Origin: Saccharopolyspora hirsuta | GTDB lineage: Bacteria; Actinomycetota; Actinomycetes; Mycobacteriales; Pseudonocardiaceae | Assembly: GCF_008630535.1 (NCBI RefSeq) | Contig: NZ_VWPH01000008.1 | Coordinates: forward strand, 62,001 to 126,000 | Length of the DNA stretch: 64,000 nt | Reading direction: 5' to 3' | Shown: piece after piece, positions 43,304 through 54,269 of the stretch | Layout of the letters: the number at the start of each line of letters is the position of its first letter | Numbering within the stretch: position 1 is the first letter of the stretch | Made by a program: the position numbers and the translations under genes | The notes under the pieces: model-generated | What the model was told of the DNA's origin: nothing | What the model saw: only the letters and a program-made list of their open reading frames with translations | The model's database searches: none

Positions 43304-44659
43304 GTGAGTGAGGGCCTGTTCGACGAGGGATTGTTCGGCGCCGACACCGAGCAGCGCGCTGGCGAGCGGTTGGCCGAGAACGCGCCGTTGGCGGCGCGGA
43401 TGCGGCCCCGCTCGCTCGACGAGGTCGTCGGCCAGCAGCACCTGCTGGGCGCGGGCGCCCCGCTGCGGCGGCTGGTGGAGGGCGGCGCTCCGGCGTCGGT
43501 GCTGCTCTACGGTCCGCCCGGCACCGGCAAGACCACCTTGGCCAACCTCGTCTCGCTGGCCACCGGGCGCCGGTTCGCGGCGTTGTCCGCGCTGTCGTCC
43601 GGGGTGAAGGAGGTGCGCGCGGTCATCGAGGAGGCCCGGCGCCGCCTCGGCCGTTCCGGCGAGTCGACCGTGCTGTTCATCGACGAGGTGCACCGCTTCT
43701 CCAAGACGCAGCAGGACGCGCTGCTCGGCGCGGTCGAGGACCGCACGGTGCTGCTGGTGGCGGCGACCACCGAGAACCCGTACTTCTCCGTGGTCGCCCC
43801 GCTGCTGTCGCGGTCGCTGGTGCTGCAGCTGCGCAGCCTCGAGGACGACGACATCCGCACGCTGGTGCGCCGCGCGGTCACCGAGGAGCGCGGGCTGGGC
43901 GGGGCGCTGCGGCTGGACGAGGAGGCCGAGAACCACCTCGTGGCGCTGGCGGGCGGGGACGCGCGGCGGGCGCTGACCGCGCTCGAGGCGGCGGCGGAGT
44001 CGGCGAGCTCGACCGGCGCGGAGGTCATCGACCTGCACACCGTGGAGTCCACCGTGAACCGCGCCGCGGTGCTCTACGACAAGGGCGGCGACCAGCACTA
44101 CGACATCGCCAGCGCGTTCATCAAGTCCATCCGCGGGTCCGATGTGGACGCCGCGCTGCACTACCTGGCGCGGATGGTCGAGGCGGGCGAGGACCCGCGG
44201 TTCATCGCGCGGCGGCTGGTGGTGCACGCCAGCGAGGACATCGGGATGGCCGACCCGACCGCGCTGCAGACCGCCGTCGCGGCCGCGCACGCCGTGCAGT
44301 TCATCGGCATGCCGGAGGGGCGGCTGGCGCTGGCGCAGGCCACCATCCACCTGGCCACCGCGCCGAAGTCGAACGCGGTGACCACGGCCATCGACGCGGC
44401 GACCGGTGACGTGCGCGCCGGGAAGGGCGGCCCGGTCCCGCCGCACCTGCGCGACGGCCACTACGCGGGGGCGAAGAAGCTCGGCCACGCGCAGGGCTAC
44501 CAGTACCCGCACGACCGGCCGGAAGGCGTGCTGGCCCAGCAGTACCCGCCGGACGGTCTCGTCGGCCGCGACTACTACCAGCCGACCGGCCGCGGCGCGG
44601 AGCGCACGCTGGGCGAGCGGGTGCCCAAGCTGCGCGACATCATCCGCGGCAACGGGTAG
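43304..44659 (+). CDS. rarA: Replication-associated recombination protein RarA/MgsA
   Basis: 451-aa AAA+ ATPase that acts at stalled replication forks. Walker [10 protein letters not shown] (about 70-78), Walker B LFIDEVH, sensor 1 ATTENPYF, followed by the clamp-loader-like C-terminal domain ([31 protein letters not shown]). An N-terminal 30 residues ([10 protein letters not shown]) may bind SSB or the clamp. The start appears leaderless. Confidence 0.94.
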   Translation: MSEGLFDEGLFGADTEQRAGERLAENAPLAARMRPRSLDEVVGQQHLLGAGAPLRRLVEGGAPASVLLYGPPGTGKTTLANLVSLATGRRFAALSALSSGVKEVRAVIEEARRRLGRSGESTVLFIDEVHRFSKTQQDALLGAVEDRTVLLVAATTENPYFSVVAPLLSRSLVLQLRSLEDDDIRTLVRRAVTEERGLGGALRLDEEAENHLVALAGGDARRALTALEAAAESASSTGAEVIDLHTVESTVNRAAVLYDKGGDQHYDIASAFIKSIRGSDVDAALHYLARMVEAGEDPRFIARRLVVHASEDIGMADPTALQTAVAAAHAVQFIGMPEGRLALAQATIHLATAPKSNAVTTAIDAATGDVRAGKGGPVPPHLRDGHYAGAKKLGHAQGYQYPHDRPEGVLAQQYPPDGLVGRDYYQPTGRGAERTLGERVPKLRDIIRGNG

Positions 44660-44756
44660 ATCGTCGGTCCCGCAGTCGTTCCGGCGGAACGAGCTGGTCG
44701 ATCGGGCGGGCTCGGGCGGGTAGGTTCCGTTCGGACTCGTCGCGAGGAGGTCGTTG

Positions 44757-45719
44757 GTGGACAAGCGGATCGTGGTCACCCGGACGGTGCCGGAGTCGGC
44801 GGTGGAGGTCCTGCGCGGGGCCGGGACCGTGCAGGTGTGCTCGCAGGACCGGCCGCTGTCGGTTGCCGAGCTGCACGACGCCGTGCGGGGCGCGCACGCG
44901 GTCGTGACCATGCTGCACGACCGGGTGGACGCCGAGCTGGTGGCCGCCGCCGGGGATCAGCTGCAGGTGGTCGCCAACGTCGCCGTCGGCTACGACAACA
45001 TCGACGTGCCCGCGGTGACCGGGCGCGGCGTCACCGTGACCAACACCCCCGGCGTGCTGGTCGACGCGACCGCCGACCTCACCCTCGGCCTGCTGCTGAT
45101 GGTCACCCGCCGCCTCGGGGAGGGCGAACGGCTGCTGCGCGCCCGCGAGCCCTGGACCTTCCACCTCGGCTTCATGCTGGGCACCGGTCTGCAGGGCAAG
45201 ACGCTCGGCATCGTCGGGCTCGGCGACATCGGGCAGGCCGTCGCCCGGCGGGCCCGCGCCTTCGGGATGAACATCGCCTACACCGGCCGCCGCCGGGCCG
45301 CCGCCGAGGTGGAGGCCGAGCTCGACGCGCGCCACCTGCCGCTGGACGAGCTGCTGCGCACCGCCGACGTGGTGTCCCTGCACTGCCCGCTCACCGAGCA
45401 GACCCGTCACCTCATCGACGAGCGGGCGCTCGCGGCGATGAAGCCCACCGCGTTCCTGGTCAACACCAGCCGCGGCCCGGTGGTCGACGAGCAGGCGCTG
45501 GCCAAGGCGCTGCACGACGGCCGGATCGCCGGTGCGGCGCTGGACGTCTTCGAGCGCGAACCCGAGGTCGAGCCCGCGCTGCTGGAGCTGGACAACGTCG
45601 TGGTCGTCCCGCACCTGGGGTCGGCGACGGTCGAGACCCGCACCGCGATGGCCGAGCTCGCCGCCCGCAACGTCGCCGCCGTCCTCGCCGGAGCGGAGCC
45701 GATCACGCCGGTTCGGTGA
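44757..45719 (+). CDS. D-2-hydroxyacid dehydrogenase, glyoxylate/hydroxypyruvate reductase type
   Basis: 320-aa NAD(P)-dependent dehydrogenase. Rossmann motif GIVGLGDIGQAVARRARAFG (about 148-167), catalytic Arg in NTSRGPVVD, Glu in DVFEREP and His in VVPHLGSAT. The N-terminal VANVAVGYDNIDV is typical of the glyoxylate reductase branch. GTG 44757 is chosen for GAGGAGG 6 nt upstream; the TTG three bases earlier is too close. TAGGTT at 44721 is a -10 candidate. Confidence 0.88.
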   Translation: MDKRIVVTRTVPESAVEVLRGAGTVQVCSQDRPLSVAELHDAVRGAHAVVTMLHDRVDAELVAAAGDQLQVVANVAVGYDNIDVPAVTGRGVTVTNTPGVLVDATADLTLGLLLMVTRRLGEGERLLRAREPWTFHLGFMLGTGLQGKTLGIVGLGDIGQAVARRARAFGMNIAYTGRRRAAAEVEAELDARHLPLDELLRTADVVSLHCPLTEQTRHLIDERALAAMKPTAFLVNTSRGPVVDEQALAKALHDGRIAGAALDVFEREPEVEPALLELDNVVVVPHLGSATVETRTAMAELAARNVAAVLAGAEPITPVR

Positions 45720-45745
45720 GGCGCGGAAAAAAATCCCGGCGGCGA

Positions 45746-45772
45746 TGTCGAGAACCCGTGCCCCGCTCCGTC
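45746..45772 (+). promoter_or_regulatory. ECF42-type promoter of the DGPF gene
   Basis: TGTCGA (45746-45751), 17-nt spacer, CGTC (45769-45772). This fits the target motif I recall for ECF42 sigma factors (TGTCGA at -35, CGWC at -10). The sigma gene itself is the second gene of this transcript, so the circuit would be autoregulatory. Confidence 0.6.
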
Positions 45773-45826
45773 CCAGGTGCGAATGTGGCCCGTGAGCGGG
45801 TCGCACCAGCACCGAGGAGGACCACG

Positions 45827-46234
45827 ATGGCCAAGTACCTGCTGCTCAAGCACTACCGCGGCGCTCCGGCTGCGGTGAACGACGTCCCGATGGAGCGGTG
45901 GACGCCGGAGGAGATCTCGGCGCACGTCCAGTACATGCAGGACTTCGCCGCCCGGCTGGAGGAGACCGGCGAGTACGTCGACAGCCAGGCGCTCGCCCCC
46001 GAGGGCACGTTCGTCCGGTACGACGGCGAGGGGCGCCCGCCGGTCACTGACGGCCCGTTCGCCGAGACCAAGGACCTCATCGCCGGGTGGATGGTGATCG
46101 ACGTGGACAGCTACGAGCGGGCGCTCGAACTGGCCGCCGAGCTCTCCGCGGCTCCCGGGGCCGGTGGGAAGCCGATCCACGAGTGGCTGGAGCTGCGCCC
46201 GTTCCTGACCGAACCGCCCACCATCGCGGAGTGA
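45827..46234 (+). CDS. YCII-related DGPF-domain protein
   Basis: 135-aa YCII/DGPF-domain protein, MAKYLLLKHYRG at the start and the name-giving DGPF at 75-78 (PPVTDGPFAETKDLIAGWMV). Proteins of this kind are the standard genomic partners and targets of ECF42 sigma factors. GAGGAGG lies 5 nt before ATG 45827. The stop overlaps the sigma gene (GTGA). Biochemical function unknown. Confidence 0.88.
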   Translation: MAKYLLLKHYRGAPAAVNDVPMERWTPEEISAHVQYMQDFAARLEETGEYVDSQALAPEGTFVRYDGEGRPPVTDGPFAETKDLIAGWMVIDVDSYERALELAAELSAAPGAGGKPIHEWLELRPFLTEPPTIAE

Positions 46235-47382
46235 CCCCGGTGGACGAGGACCTGCTCCGCACCCTCACGCCCGCCGTGATCGGGATCCTCGTCCGCCGCG
46301 GGGCCGACTTCGCGGCGGCCGAGGACGCCGTGCAGGACGCGCTGGTCGAGGCGGTCCGCGCCTGGCCGACCGACCCGCCGCGGGATCCGAAGGGCTGGCT
46401 GGTCGCGGTGGCCTGGCGCCGGTTCCTCGACTCGACCCGGTCCGACGCCGCCCGTCGGCGGCGGGAGGACCTGGTCGAGGAGGAGCCGGCGCCAGGGCCC
46501 GCGCCCGGGGTGGACGACACGCTGCAGCTGTACTTCCTGTGCGCCCACCCGTCGCTGACGCCGTCTTCCGCGGTCGCGCTCACGCTGCGCGCCGTCGGCG
46601 GGCTGACCACCCGCCAGATCGCGCAGGCCTACCTGGTGCCCGAGGCGACCATGGCGCAGCGCATCAGCCGGGCCAAGCGCACCGTGTCCGGCGTGCGGTT
46701 CGACCAGCCGGGTGACGTCGCGACCGTGCTGCGCGTGCTCTACCTGGTCTTCAACGAGGGCTACTCGGGCGACGTGGACCTCTCCGCCGAGGCCATCCGG
46801 CTCACCCGGCAGCTCGCGGTCGCGATCGACCACCCCGAGGTGGCCGGGCTGCTCGCGCTCATGCTGCTGCACCACGCCCGGCGGGCCACCCGGACCGCGC
46901 CCGACGGGAGCCTGGTGCCGCTCGCCGAGCAGGACCGCAGCAGGTGGGACACCGGGTTGATCGCGGAGGGCGTCGAGATCCTGCAGGCGGCCCTCGCCCG
47001 CGATCGGCTGGGCGAGTTCCAGGCCCAGGCCGCGATCGCGGCGCTGCACGCGGATGCGCCCACCGCGGCGGAGACCGACTGGGTGCAGATCGTCGAGTGG
47101 TACGACGAGCTCGTGCGCCTGACCGGCAGCCCGGTCGTCCGGCTCAACCGCGCGGTCGCCGTCGGCGAGGCCGACGGAGCGCGCGCGGGGCTGGCCGAGC
47201 TGGCGGAGCTGGACGCCTCGCTGCCGCGCTACGCGGCGGTGGAGGCGTACCTGCGCGAACGCGACGGAGATCTGGAAGCGGCGGCGCGGCTGTACGCGGA
47301 GGCGGCTCAGAAGGCGGCCAACCTCGCCGAGCGCGACTACCTGACGCGCCAGGCCGCCCGGCTCAACGCCCGCCCCTCGTGA
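46231..47382 (+). CDS. ECF42-type sigma factor with TPR-like extension
   Basis: 383-aa sigma factor. Region 2 (about 8-75, AAAEDAVQDALVEAVRAWP, GWLVAVAWRRFLD), region 4 (about 105-165, GLTTRQIAQAYLVPEATMAQRISRAKRT) and a long C-terminal domain: DUF6596 (VLYLVFNEGYSGD) then helical repeats (AALARDRLGEFQAQAAIAALHA to the end). ECF42 members use this extension instead of an anti-sigma factor, and none is encoded nearby. GTG 46231 overlaps the DGPF stop. Its own stop codon lies in a gene-end hairpin. Confidence 0.9.
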   Translation: MTPVDEDLLRTLTPAVIGILVRRGADFAAAEDAVQDALVEAVRAWPTDPPRDPKGWLVAVAWRRFLDSTRSDAARRRREDLVEEEPAPGPAPGVDDTLQLYFLCAHPSLTPSSAVALTLRAVGGLTTRQIAQAYLVPEATMAQRISRAKRTVSGVRFDQPGDVATVLRVLYLVFNEGYSGDVDLSAEAIRLTRQLAVAIDHPEVAGLLALMLLHHARRATRTAPDGSLVPLAEQDRSRWDTGLIAEGVEILQAALARDRLGEFQAQAAIAALHADAPTAAETDWVQIVEWYDELVRLTGSPVVRLNRAVAVGEADGARAGLAELAELDASLPRYAAVEAYLRERDGDLEAAARLYAEAAQKAANLAERDYLTRQAARLNARPS

Positions 47383-47424
47383 GCGGCGATGGCGGCAACA
47401 GCGACCATCGCCGCTCACGAGGGG
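47373..47424 (+). terminator. Gene-end hairpin containing the sigma-factor stop codon
   Basis: Perfect 20-bp stem (47373-47392 / 47405-47424), 12-nt loop. The TGA of the sigma gene (47380-47382) is inside the left arm (CTCGTGAGCGG). TAACCT at 47465-47470 is a -10 candidate for the next gene. Confidence 0.85.
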
Positions 47425-47541
47425 TGCTCCGCGACCGGGTGCGCAGGTGGGGGAGCGGGGCCGGTAACCTGAGCGGCGATCAACAGGCCGGACGGCAACG
47501 GCCCCGGTCTGACGGAATGACGTGGAAATACGGGAGGGCAC

Positions 47542-47949
47542 GTGACGCCCACGCAGATCGCCGCGCTGATCGCCGCCGGAGCGTTCGTGCTGCTGGTCGT
47601 GCTGCTGGCGATCCCGCTGATCAAGCTCGGCCGGACCTTGGACGAGGCGACCATCGCGATCCGCAAGGCGCACGAGAACTCCGACCCGCTGTTCACCGGC
47701 GCGAATTCGACCATCACTCACGTCAACACCCAGCTGGAGCGGGTTGACGGCATCACCGCCAACGCCAAGACCATCAGCGGCAACGTCTCGGCGTTGTCCT
47801 CGCTGTTCACGGCTACACTGGGTGGCCCGTTGGTGAAGACGGCGGCGTTCTCCTACGGGGTCAGCAAGGCGCTGCGGGCGCGCCGGAAGCGCAAGCAGGA
47901 GCCCGCGGGCCGCCACTTCCGCCGCAAGGGCAAAGGGGGGCGCAAGTGA
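47542..47949 (+). CDS. DUF948-family membrane protein
   Basis: 135-aa protein with one N-terminal helix (about 6-28), a coiled-coil-like central part (DEATIAIRKAHENSDPLFTGANSTI) and a very basic C-terminus (RARRKRKQ, RRKGKGGRK). DUF948 type, as found before alaS in Actinobacteria. GGGAGGG precedes GTG 47542. Overlaps the next gene (GTGA). Confidence 0.82.
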   Translation: MTPTQIAALIAAGAFVLLVVLLAIPLIKLGRTLDEATIAIRKAHENSDPLFTGANSTITHVNTQLERVDGITANAKTISGNVSALSSLFTATLGGPLVKTAAFSYGVSKALRARRKRKQEPAGRHFRRKGKGGRK

Positions 47950-48242
47950 GCCGCCTGTTCTGGTTCGGCGCCGGTGTCGCGGCCGGAGCCGTCGCGATGC
48001 GCAAGCTCAACGAGACCGCGCGCAAGGCCACGCCCAGCGGCATGGCCGAACAGCTGGGCGGCGCGGTCCGCGAGCTGGCCGGTGCGGTCGGCTCGTTCGG
48101 CGCGGAGGTGCGCGCCGGGATGCAGGAGCGGGAGGAGGAGCTGCAGGACGTCGTGCGCAACGCCGACACGGTGCAGTTCCGCCGGATCGACGCGGGCCCG
48201 GACGCGGCCCCTGCTCGGCGAGCTCGCCGGGCGGGCCGCTGA
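47946..48242 (+). CDS. Small membrane-associated protein (DUF6167-like)
   Basis: 98-aa protein: short N-terminal helix (LFWFGAGVAAGAVAM) and a helical amphipathic remainder. Position between DUF948 and alaS matches the actinobacterial DUF6167 family. GTG 47946 overlaps the preceding stop. Function unknown; probably works with its neighbour. Confidence 0.75.
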   Translation: MSRLFWFGAGVAAGAVAMRKLNETARKATPSGMAEQLGGAVRELAGAVGSFGAEVRAGMQEREEELQDVVRNADTVQFRRIDAGPDAAPARRARRAGR

Positions 48243-48314
48243 CGTCGGCGCACCGCCGCCAGCCGCTCGCCGCCACCGCGCCACCCGACACCTGAACCTC
48301 CCGAGGAACCCACC

Positions 48315-50983
<2,669 letters not shown>

Positions 50984-50987
<4 letters not shown>

Positions 50988-51454
50988 GCGAGCACCAGCA
51001 GGTGGAGCCCGGACCGGGACGTCGGCTCGGTGTCGACGTCGGTGCGGTCCGGGTGGGCGTCGCGCTCAGCGACCCCGCCCCGATGCTGGCCACGCCGCTG
51101 ATCACCCTGAAGCGGGACGAGGCGGGCGGCAGCGATCTGGCGCAGCTGGCCGAGCTCGTCACCGAGCACGACGTGGTGGAGGTCGTGGTGGGCCTGCCGA
51201 AGACGCTGGCCGGCCGCCACGGCACCGCCGCGGAGATCGCGCAGTCATACGGGACCGCGCTCGCGGAGCGCATCGCGCCGGTGCCGGTGCGCTTCGCGGA
51301 CGAGCGGTTGACCACGGTCACCGCCAGCCGGATGCTTTCGAAGCGCGGCGTCAAGGGGAAGAAGCAGCGCGCCGTGGTGGACCAGGCCGCTGCGGTGGAG
51401 ATCTTGCAGGCGTTCTTGGACAGTCGGGGGAAGACGCGAGAGGACCTTTCGTGA
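50984..51454 (+). CDS. ruvX: Pre-16S rRNA nuclease YqgF/RuvX
   Basis: 156-aa RNase H-fold protein: [15 protein letters not shown] (catalytic Asp), [30 protein letters not shown] and [12 protein letters not shown]. The family matures the 5' end of 16S rRNA. Overlaps alaS and mltG by GTGA at both ends. Confidence 0.93.
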
Positions 51455-52653
51455 CCGACGATCTCGGACTGTTCGCCGACGAGCCCGATGACCGCAGGCG
51501 GCGCGCGCCGGACCCCGAGCGCTTCCGCCGCCGCAAGCGGCGTCGTCTGGTGACCGCGCTGGCCGGGTTGTTCGTCCTGGTGCTGGTGGGCGTCGGCGTG
51601 CTCTACGGCGCGAGCCAGATCATGCAGATCGGCGCGTACGACGACTACGACGGCGAGGGCACCGGTGACGTCGTCATCGAGGTCAAGCCCGGGGACACCG
51701 TCAGCGCCATCGGCCGCACCCTGGCCCAGCAGGACGTGGTGGCCAGCACGAAGGCGTTCACCAAGGCCGCCGAGGAGAACCGGCAGATCAACAGCATCCA
51801 GCCCGGTTACTACCTGATGCGCGGCAAGATGTCCGGCGAGGCGGCGGTGGCGCACATCCTGTCGCCGAAGGCGAAGGTCGGCCGGGTGGACATCCGCGGC
51901 GGCATGCGGCTGGAGGACCAGCTGGCCCCCGACGGCGGGCACACGCCGGGCATCCTGACGCGGCTCGCCGAGGCCACCTGCGCCGGGGAGAACCCCGCGT
52001 GCACCACCTCCGAGGAGATGCACCACATCGCCGCGACCGCCGACCTGAAGTCGCTCGGCGTGCCGGAGTGGGCGATCGCCGACGCGTCCAAGGCGGAGCC
52101 GGAGCGGCGGCTGGAAGGCCTGATCATGCCCGGCATCTACGACGTCAAGCCGGGCGAGTCCGCGGAGAACGTGCTGCGCGACGTGGTCACCCGCTCCGCG
52201 GCGGCGCTGGAGGTCGCCGGTCTGCCGCAGCGGGCCGAGGGCACCGGGCGCACGCCGTACGAGCTGCTCACCATCGCCTCGATCGTGCAGAGCGAAGCGA
52301 TCACCAAGGACTTCGCCCAGGTCGCGCGGGTGATCGAGAACCGGCTCAAGCAACCGGCCATGCGGCTCGGCATGGACTCCACGATCAACTACCCGCTGGA
52401 CAAGCCGAGCCTGCTGACCGACCCGAAGGACCGGGAGCGGCCGGGGCCGTACAACACGTACATGAACTTCGGGCTGCCGCCGACGCCGATCTCGACGGCC
52501 AGCAAGGAGGCGCTGGAGGCCGCGGAGCGCCCGGCCGAGGGCAACTGGCGGTACTTCGTGAAGTGCTACCCGGACGGCACGTCCTGCTTCGCCGACACCT
52601 ACGAGCAGCACCGCGCCTACATCGACGAAGCGCGGGCCCGCGGTGCCTTCTGA
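51451..52653 (+). CDS. mltG: Endolytic murein transglycosylase MltG
   Basis: 400-aa cell-wall enzyme that cuts nascent glycan strands. Basic cytoplasmic N-terminus (RRRKRRRLV), one membrane helix (about 34-54), LysM-like part (VVIEVKPGDTVSAIGRTL) and YceG-type catalytic domain with the catalytic Glu in ASIVQSEAI (about 281) and GPYNTYMNFGLPPTPIS. Overlaps ruvX and aroE. Confidence 0.94.
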   Translation: MTDDLGLFADEPDDRRRRAPDPERFRRRKRRRLVTALAGLFVLVLVGVGVLYGASQIMQIGAYDDYDGEGTGDVVIEVKPGDTVSAIGRTLAQQDVVASTKAFTKAAEENRQINSIQPGYYLMRGKMSGEAAVAHILSPKAKVGRVDIRGGMRLEDQLAPDGGHTPGILTRLAEATCAGENPACTTSEEMHHIAATADLKSLGVPEWAIADASKAEPERRLEGLIMPGIYDVKPGESAENVLRDVVTRSAAALEVAGLPQRAEGTGRTPYELLTIASIVQSEAITKDFAQVARVIENRLKQPAMRLGMDSTINYPLDKPSLLTDPKDRERPGPYNTYMNFGLPPTPISTASKEALEAAERPAEGNWRYFVKCYPDGTSCFADTYEQHRAYIDEARARGAF

Positions 52654-53494
52654 TCAGCGGCGGGCGGCGGTGCTCGGTTCCCCGATCGAGCACTCGCTGT
52701 CCCCGGTGCTGCACGGCGCCGCTTACGCCGCGCTCGGGCTCAGCGGCTGGAGCTACGAGCGGGTCGAGGCCGACGAGCGGCAGCTGGTCGAGTTCGTCGC
52801 CGGGCTCGGCCCGGAGTGGGCCGGGCTGTCGGTGACCATGCCGGGCAAGCGCGCGGCGCTGCAGGTGGCCGACGAGGTCAGCGCCCGGGCCGAGGCGGTC
52901 GGCGCGGCGAACACCCTGGTGCACCGGCCCGACGGCAGCTGGGCCGCGGACTGCACCGACGTCGACGGAGTCGTCGGAGCGCTGCGCGTGGCCGGAGGCT
53001 TCCGGACCGGGCGGAGCGGGCTGGTGCTGGGAGCGGGCGGCACCGCCGCCGCGACCCTGGCGGCCTTCGCGGAGCTAGGGCTGGGCGAAGCGACGATCGC
53101 GGTGCGCGAGCCCGTGCGAGCGCGCGAAGCGGCGGAGACCGCGGAGCGGGTGGGGCTCGCGGTGCGCGTGGAGCGGCTGGACCGCGTCGCGCTCGCGGAC
53201 GCCGCGGCAGCGGCGGACGTCGTGGTGTCGACGCTGCCCGCGGGGGCGCTCGGAGAGCGCGTGGCGGAGCTGGCGAAGGCCGCTTGCGTGCTCGACGTCG
53301 TCTACCACCCGTGGCCGACGCCGCTGGCCGCTGCGGTCACCGCGGCCGGTGGGACCATCGCGACCGGCCTGGACATGCTGCTGCACCAGGCGTTCGGCCA
53401 GGTCGAGCAGTTCACCGGCCTCCCCGCGCCGCGCCAGGTCATGCGCGACGCCCTCGCCGCAGCCACCGGCAACGAGCTCCCGCTGCCGCTCTGA
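52643..53494 (+). CDS. aroE: Shikimate dehydrogenase
   Basis: 283-aa enzyme reducing 3-dehydroshikimate to shikimate. Shikimate site EHSLSPVLHGAAY, catalytic Lys in VTMPGKRAALQ (about 69), Asp in CTDVDGVVGA, Rossmann motif VLGAGGTAAA. GTG 52643 overlaps mltG by 11 nt. The stop TGA is immediately followed by the outer hairpin of repeat copy 3. The other aro genes (aroCKBQ) lie 4.6 kb on, beyond the PTS block. Confidence 0.93.
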   Translation: MPSDQRRAAVLGSPIEHSLSPVLHGAAYAALGLSGWSYERVEADERQLVEFVAGLGPEWAGLSVTMPGKRAALQVADEVSARAEAVGAANTLVHRPDGSWAADCTDVDGVVGALRVAGGFRTGRSGLVLGAGGTAAATLAAFAELGLGEATIAVREPVRAREAAETAERVGLAVRVERLDRVALADAAAAADVVVSTLPAGALGERVAELAKAACVLDVVYHPWPTPLAAAVTAAGGTIATGLDMLLHQAFGQVEQFTGLPAPRQVMRDALAAATGNELPLPL

Positions 53495-53889
53495 CCGCGA
53501 TTTCAATGGAAATCAGATGTCCGATTTCCATTGAAATCGCGTGGGATGTCCACGTGCGTCGACGTGTCGAGGCCCGACGTGCCGATGATCCGCAATTTCC
53601 ATTGAGCCTTTTTCATCCTGCCCGTGGACCGCAGCTGCGAAGGGCGACCGGCACCGGTCGGCAGGTGTCGCATGCGCCGCAGGCGCATAGCCCACCCTCG
53701 CAGCTTGCACCGCTGCGGGTTCTCAGCGTTCGCCTGGCGAGGACGGCCCTGACGCCGTGTATTGGTCATACATCAGTCAGGGCACCCGCAGTCCAGGCTG
53801 GCGCTGAGGTTCCGCCACATGCACCGCCACGCAGAACGAGGCTGGAAAAACCTCAATGAAATCGGAGACGTGACTTCCATTGAAGTTGC
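53495..53889 (+). repeat. Structured dispersed repeat, copy 3
   Basis: Between convergent aroE and ptsH, starting directly after the aroE stop. Outer hairpin of 19-20 bp (53495-53514 / 53523-53542, 8-nt loop), 49-nt spacer with a GTCG/CGAC hairpin, core 53592-53863, outer right palindrome around 53872-53886. The main hairpin is GCCCTGAC/GTCAGGGC (53746-53753 / 53776-53783): four positions differ from copy 1 and all are compensated. The core ends read GCAATTTCCATTGAG and CTCAATGAAAT here, again changed together. Confidence 0.85.
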
Positions 53890-53900
53890 GGGCACGACGA

Positions 53901-53931
53901 CGGCCCCTCCGCTCGGAAGGCGGAGGGGCCG
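53901..53931 (-). terminator. Terminator hairpin of ptsH
   Basis: CGGCCCCTCCGC/GCGGAGGGGCCG (53901-53912 / 53920-53931), 12 perfect pairs, 7-nt loop, 20 nt beyond the ptsH stop. Confidence 0.8.
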
Positions 53932-53951
53932 GTCTCGTTCGGGGCTGTGGT

Positions 53952-54224
53952 TCAGTTCGCGTTGTCGAGGTCGGTCGCGACCAGCTGGGCGATGTGGTCC
54001 AGGGCTGCTTCCGCCCCTTCGCCGTCGGCCGCCAGGACCACCTCGTCACCGAAGGCCGCACCCAGGGTCATCAGACCGAGGATGCTGCCCGCCTCCACGG
54101 GCTGGGTGTCGTCCTTGCGGATGGTGATCTTGACCGGCTGCGCCGCGGCGGCCTTCGCCACCAGCGCCGCGGGCCGCGCGTGCAGGCCGACCTTGCTGGC
54201 CACGGTGACCCGTCGCTCGAACAT
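53952..54224 (-). CDS. ptsH: PTS phosphocarrier protein HPr
   Basis: 90-aa HPr. Active-site His15 in GLHARPAA; Ser47 stands at the regulatory serine position (AGSILGLMTLGAA). It passes phosphate from enzyme I to EIIA. Last gene of the dasR-nagE2-ptsH unit, 45 nt after nagE2. Enzyme I is not in the window. Confidence 0.95.
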   Translation of the reverse strand: MFERRVTVASKVGLHARPAALVAKAAAAQPVKITIRKDDTQPVEAGSILGLMTLGAAFGDEVVLAADGEGAEAALDHIAQLVATDLDNAN

Positions 54225-54269
54225 TGAGCACTCCGTTCGTCGGGGGAATCGGGAAAGCGGTTGCCGGGA

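Noticed and set aside
53503..53769. Open frames across the dispersed repeats with similar peptides (for example GRPRQANAENP)
   Set aside because: The copies differ by indels that are not multiples of three, the frame is broken in copy 1, and substitutions follow hairpin pairing rather than codon positions.
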